DNA from: Bdellovibrionaceae bacterium UBA2351
GTDB taxonomy: Bacteria > Bdellovibrionota > Bdellovibrionia > Bdellovibrionales > Bdellovibrionaceae
DNA length: 15,690 nucleotides
Reading direction: 5' to 3'
Assembly (NCBI GenBank): GCA_002344565.1
Contig: DDTZ01000190.1
Location: 1-15,690 of the forward strand
The notes beneath the pieces are model-generated. The model searched no databases and was not told where the DNA came from. It saw only the letters and a program-made list of their open reading frames with translations. Below are positions 13,126 to 15,690 of the stretch, one piece after another (positions within the stretch are counted from its first letter, which is position 1; each line of letters begins with the position of its first letter). Position numbers and translations under genes: made by a program.

Positions 13126-14268
13126 ATGGTGTATTCAGGTGTTAAGCGCTTTTCTAGTGCAATTACGTTCGCGCTAGCTCTTATCGTGGTGTCGATCTTT
13201 TTTACACCACTGTCCGCTTTTGGGGATCGCCATTCTTGCTATTTTTTCTATAATCCTAAAGCCGCCCAAGAGTTTATTGATAATGCGAATTTATCAGACC
13301 TGGCGCGGATTCAAGGTCAGTGGTTTGAAATCGTTGTGCCTCGTTACGAAGGCGATCAAATCTCGTTTGAATACAAGAAAGTTTCTAAATGGGAAGCTGT
13401 TGAAGACTCGTTTGCAGAGATAGGGATTTACGAACGTCAGGTGGCGACAGCCAAATTGGACGAGTACGTAAAAGGCTTTAAAAATATCACGCGACATTTC
13501 GCAAAAGTAGCGCAAACCCAACGAGCTACGATGAAAGCGCGAATTAAGGATATTAATTCTTTGAGAAATAAAATCATCGATCGAGCCAAAGATTACACGG
13601 CTCAAGGGAAGGTGTTCACGTTCGAACGTTTAGATGACTTTATCGGAGTGCGTTTGATGATAGAGCCCGATACGATTCTTTCGCGGATAATTAAAAACCG
13701 TGAGGGTGAAGATAATGCTTCTTTTCGTCGCTACTTCGCAAAAGAGTTAGGTTTTAATCCCAACACCGATGCTATTAGCAAAGTGGAGTTTAAAGGCGGT
13801 GTTGCAGACAATGCTAAGGGAAAGTTTTATAGAGCTGTCCACATTACGGTAAAGATGCCAGATGGTATTCCCGTCGAGGTGCAATTGATGTCAAAAAATA
13901 CGGCGATCTGGCATGAATGGGATCATCCTAAGGTTTATAAATCTGGGCGCACAGGGGCTGAGTTGCTACGTCTTAAAAAGTATTCGCAGCTTTGGATTCG
14001 TCTCATTAATACATTCGAGGATATTAAAGTGGGCATACAGCCAGAGACATCGTTGCATACCTTGTTAAACGAATTTGGATTTCCGGTAAATGGCTCTCGT
14101 CCAGTCATTCAAAGCTCTAACAGCTGGTTGTTATCGTTAGATATGGCTCTAGCTCGGTTGTTAGAGATTTCTCCTGAGGATCGCTTTTTGGGGAACACCA
14201 GCGTGCTCTCAGCGAGCACGCAGAGGTCACTCATTCGGCAGCTCGCGATTCCTATAATTTTTCAGTAA
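13126..14268 (+). CDS. Exported RelA/SpoT-type alarmone synthetase-domain protein
   Basis: The 380-residue protein starts with a Sec-type signal peptide (basic residues to 8, hydrophobic core about 12-31, cleavage likely near Ser-Ala or Phe-Gly-Asp). Residues about 100-300 form a RelA/SpoT synthetase domain with key motifs intact. These are Arg139-x-Lys141-x3-Ser145-x3-Lys149, Asp171-x2-Gly-Val-Arg176, Tyr235-Arg-Ala-Val-His239, and Glu251-Val-Gln253. Trp262-x4-His267-x3-Tyr271-Lys272 completes the set, as in small alarmone synthetases. These enzymes move pyrophosphate from ATP to GDP, GTP or, in toxins, other acceptors. There is no HD hydrolase or TGS domain. The C-terminal 80 residues are unassigned. 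Cys38-Tyr-Phe-Phe-Tyr follows the signal peptide. No ribosome binding site is evident. Export is odd for an ATP-using synthetase and suggests action in another cell. Confidence 0.88.
   Translation: MVYSGVKRFSSAITFALALIVVSIFFTPLSAFGDRHSCYFFYNPKAAQEFIDNANLSDLARIQGQWFEIVVPRYEGDQISFEYKKVSKWEAVEDSFAEIGIYERQVATAKLDEYVKGFKNITRHFAKVAQTQRATMKARIKDINSLRNKIIDRAKDYTAQGKVFTFERLDDFIGVRLMIEPDTILSRIIKNREGEDNASFRRYFAKELGFNPNTDAISKVEFKGGVADNAKGKFYRAVHITVKMPDGIPVEVQLMSKNTAIWHEWDHPKVYKSGRTGAELLRLKKYSQLWIRLINTFEDIKVGIQPETSLHTLLNEFGFPVNGSRPVIQSSNSWLLSLDMALARLLEISPEDRFLGNTSVLSASTQRSLIRQLAIPIIFQ
14201..14221. repeat. GC-rich perfect hairpin inside the alarmone synthetase 3' end
   Basis: GCGTGCTC (14201-14208) and GAGCACGC (14214-14221) are perfect 8-bp complementary arms around a TCAGC loop, in DNA that is otherwise AT-rich. 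It lies about 45 nt before the stop codon and is not followed by a T tract, so it is not a classic terminator. It could pause polymerase, protect the 3' end of the message from decay, or be a coincidence of coding. Confidence 0.5.
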
Positions 14269-14360
14269 AATCAATAACATAAGACTTTTTCCTTGCATAA
14301 TTTTTAGGAACTATGCTAAAGATCACATTTGCACCTGAACTTCAAAAGGAATTGGACATA

Positions 14361-15437
14361 ATGCTATATCAGTGGCTCTACTCGCTCAGTAACGAATTTT
14401 CGGCCTTAAACATTTTCAGATACATCACAGTCAGAACATTCATCGCTTTTTTTACCGCATTTTTCTTGAGCTTAATTTGGGGACCGATCTTTATTCGTCG
14501 ACTTATCGAGCGTCATTATGGTCAATCAATTCGCGATGATGGTCCGCAAACCCACAAAAAGAAGTCAGGAACACCAACGATGGGTGGTGGTTTGATTTTA
14601 TTATCCACTTTGATTCCGTGTTTCTTATGGGTGGATATGCGTAATCCCTTTGTTTGGGCGGTATTATTAGTCACTTGGGGATACGGAGCCATCGGTTATA
14701 TTGATGATTACTTAAAAGTAAGTAAGAAAAACACCAAAGGTCTATCAGGCAAAATACGCTTACTCGGAGAATTTTTAATTGCTGGAGTCGCACTCTACGT
14801 TTTGATTGCTCATTACGACTTATCAACTCGAGTCGTATTTCCATTCGTAAAAGATCTACAATTTGATTTAGGTTATTTCTATGTGGCGTTTGGGTCCTTA
14901 GTTATTGTAGGTACAGCGAATGCTGTTAACTTGACAGATGGCTTAGATGGGTTAGCGATTGTTCCCGTTGTTATTTCAGCGACGACATTAGGTTTGTTTG
15001 CGTACGTGGCCGGTCACTCGGGAATTGCCAGTTACTTGCAGATTCCGCACGTGTCGGGAGCCGGTGAATTAACTCCAGTAGCAGCGACGATCGTAGCCGC
15101 CGGTTTGGGATTCTTATGGTTTAATACCTATCCAGCCCAAGTCTTTATGGGTGACGTCGGTAGTTTGAGCTTGGGAGGCTTCCTTGGCACAATGGCCGTG
15201 TTAACTAAAAATGAAATTCTGATGGTGGTATTGGGCGGTGTTTTTGTTGTAGAAGCATTAAGTGTGATCACTCAGGTAATTTCTTTTAAATTGACGGGTA
15301 AACGTATTTTCAAAATGGCACCGATTCATCATCACTTTGAATTGAAGGGTCTAACGGAAACAAAAATCATCGTTCGTTTCTGGATTATCTCCATCCTACT
15401 TGCAGTATTAAGTTTAGCGACATTAAAAATTAGATAG
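14361..15437 (+). CDS. mraY: Phospho-N-acetylmuramoyl-pentapeptide transferase (lipid I synthase)
   Basis: Integral membrane enzyme that transfers phospho-MurNAc-pentapeptide from UDP to undecaprenyl phosphate, making lipid I in peptidoglycan synthesis. The 358-residue product matches the E. coli length (360). Conserved parts are Arg-Asp-Asp-Gly-Pro (58-62), Gly-Thr-Pro-Thr-Met-Gly-Gly (70-76), the Asp115-Asp116 pair in Gly-Tyr-Ile-Asp-Asp-Tyr, and Asn-Leu-Thr-Asp-Gly-Leu-Asp-Gly-Leu-Ala (190-199). Phe-Met-Gly-Asp265-Val-Gly-Ser and the His323-His-His325 triplet complete the active site. About ten membrane helices are visible. ATG 14361 aligns with the E. coli start and has AAAGGA at 14345-14350. 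An in-frame ATG at 14313 would add 16 unconserved residues. A CATAAT at 14296-14301 could be a -10 but has no good -35. murD follows after 11 bp. Confidence 0.96.
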   Translation: MLYQWLYSLSNEFSALNIFRYITVRTFIAFFTAFFLSLIWGPIFIRRLIERHYGQSIRDDGPQTHKKKSGTPTMGGGLILLSTLIPCFLWVDMRNPFVWAVLLVTWGYGAIGYIDDYLKVSKKNTKGLSGKIRLLGEFLIAGVALYVLIAHYDLSTRVVFPFVKDLQFDLGYFYVAFGSLVIVGTANAVNLTDGLDGLAIVPVVISATTLGLFAYVAGHSGIASYLQIPHVSGAGELTPVAATIVAAGLGFLWFNTYPAQVFMGDVGSLSLGGFLGTMAVLTKNEILMVVLGGVFVVEALSVITQVISFKLTGKRIFKMAPIHHHFELKGLTETKIIVRFWIISILLAVLSLATLKIR

Positions 15438-15448
15438 AAAGAGGCAAT

Positions 15449-15690
15449 ATGTATAAAGAATTATCGGAATTAAAGGATAAGCGCATTCTAGTTGTAGGGT
15501 TAGGTAAGACGGGTGTTTCGTTATGCCACTTCCTAACTCAGCATGGCGCTCAAGTAACAGTAACAGATCACAAATCAAAACCAGAATTATCTGCGCAGCT
15601 AGAGCCTCTAGAAGGAATGCCGATCAAATTCGAATTAGGATCGCATTCTCCAAAAACATTCTTACAACAAGATCTTGTTATCTTGAGCCC
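15449..15690 (+). CDS. murD: UDP-N-acetylmuramoylalanine-D-glutamate ligase (partial, N-terminal 80 residues)
   Basis: The cytoplasmic Mur ligase that adds D-Glu to UDP-MurNAc-L-Ala. Only the first 80 codons are in the window, and the gene runs off the right edge. The start has the MurD-specific N-terminal Rossmann-like domain: Ile-Leu-Val-Val-Gly-Leu-Gly-Lys-Thr-Gly-Val-Ser near residues 14-25, an Asp in Val-Thr-Val-Thr-Asp at the end of the second strand, and Asp-Leu-Val-Ile-Leu-Ser-Pro at the cut end. GAGG at 15441-15444 is the ribosome binding site. With mraY it forms part of a dcw-type division and cell-wall cluster. Confidence 0.93.
   Translation, partial: MYKELSELKDKRILVVGLGKTGVSLCHFLTQHGAQVTVTDHKSKPELSAQLEPLEGMPIKFELGSHSPKTFLQQDLVILS

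Noticed and set aside
1..15690. tRNA or rRNA genes, CRISPR arrays, transposases, integrase sites, phage genes
   Set aside because: I looked for repeats with regular spacing, cloverleaf-like segments and recombinase-like products and saw none. This was by eye, so short RNAs could be missed.

Overview
The window is about 15.7 kb of gene-dense bacterial chromosome, clearly below 50% GC by eye, with 19 protein-coding genes (one cut at each end). I see no rRNA, tRNA, CRISPR array or insertion sequence. The gene types suggest a motile Gram-negative predator-like bacterium of the Bdellovibrionota, perhaps a low-GC relative such as Pseudobdellovibrio. They include a lipoprotein signal peptide, MraY/MurD wall synthesis, an RsmJ-type rRNA methylase, chemotaxis genes, a SpoIIE-type regulator and several exported proteins of unusual kind. 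This placement is an inference from gene content, not a demonstrated identity.

Layout. At 1-93 is the tail of an unidentified membrane protein. Positions 105-2973 hold a compact plus-strand run: rsmJ, a polytopic membrane protein and a SpoIIE/RsbU-like protein that has lost most metal-binding residues. Positions 3022-5097 hold citrate synthase, a HIT protein and cheD. An aldehyde dehydrogenase homologue lacking its catalytic Cys and Glu follows at 5155-6540. It meets, tail to tail, a minus-strand 3-hydroxybutyrate dehydrogenase (6547-7317). That gene shares a 129-bp divergent region with a methyl-accepting chemotaxis protein (7447-8865).

Next comes a signal-peptide-bearing protein with a DRHxGN-type kinase active site (8965-9789). 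Its 3' end overlaps a minus-strand ferredoxin-nth unit (10656-9761). Divergent from ferredoxin are a GNAT acetyltransferase and a cysteine-rich lipoprotein coupled by ATGA (10790-12666). A FlaG-like protein (12721-13095) and an exported RelA/SpoT-type alarmone synthetase (13126-14268) follow. The window ends in cell-wall synthesis with mraY and the start of murD.

How the parts fit. CheD and the chemoreceptor form a plausible enzyme-substrate pair, because the receptor encodes glutamines at its predicted methylation sites. cheD, the receptor gene and the flaG-like gene each have a flagellar-sigma-like -10 box just upstream, though such boxes are common by chance. The two most striking genes are the exported kinase-like protein and the exported RelA/SpoT synthetase. 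Both need nucleotide substrates that the periplasm lacks, so both are candidates for acting in another cell, for example as effectors delivered into prey. Two apparent pseudoenzymes (SpoIIE-like and aldehyde-dehydrogenase-like) add to the accessory character. Several promoters lie so close to their start codons that the transcripts may be leaderless.
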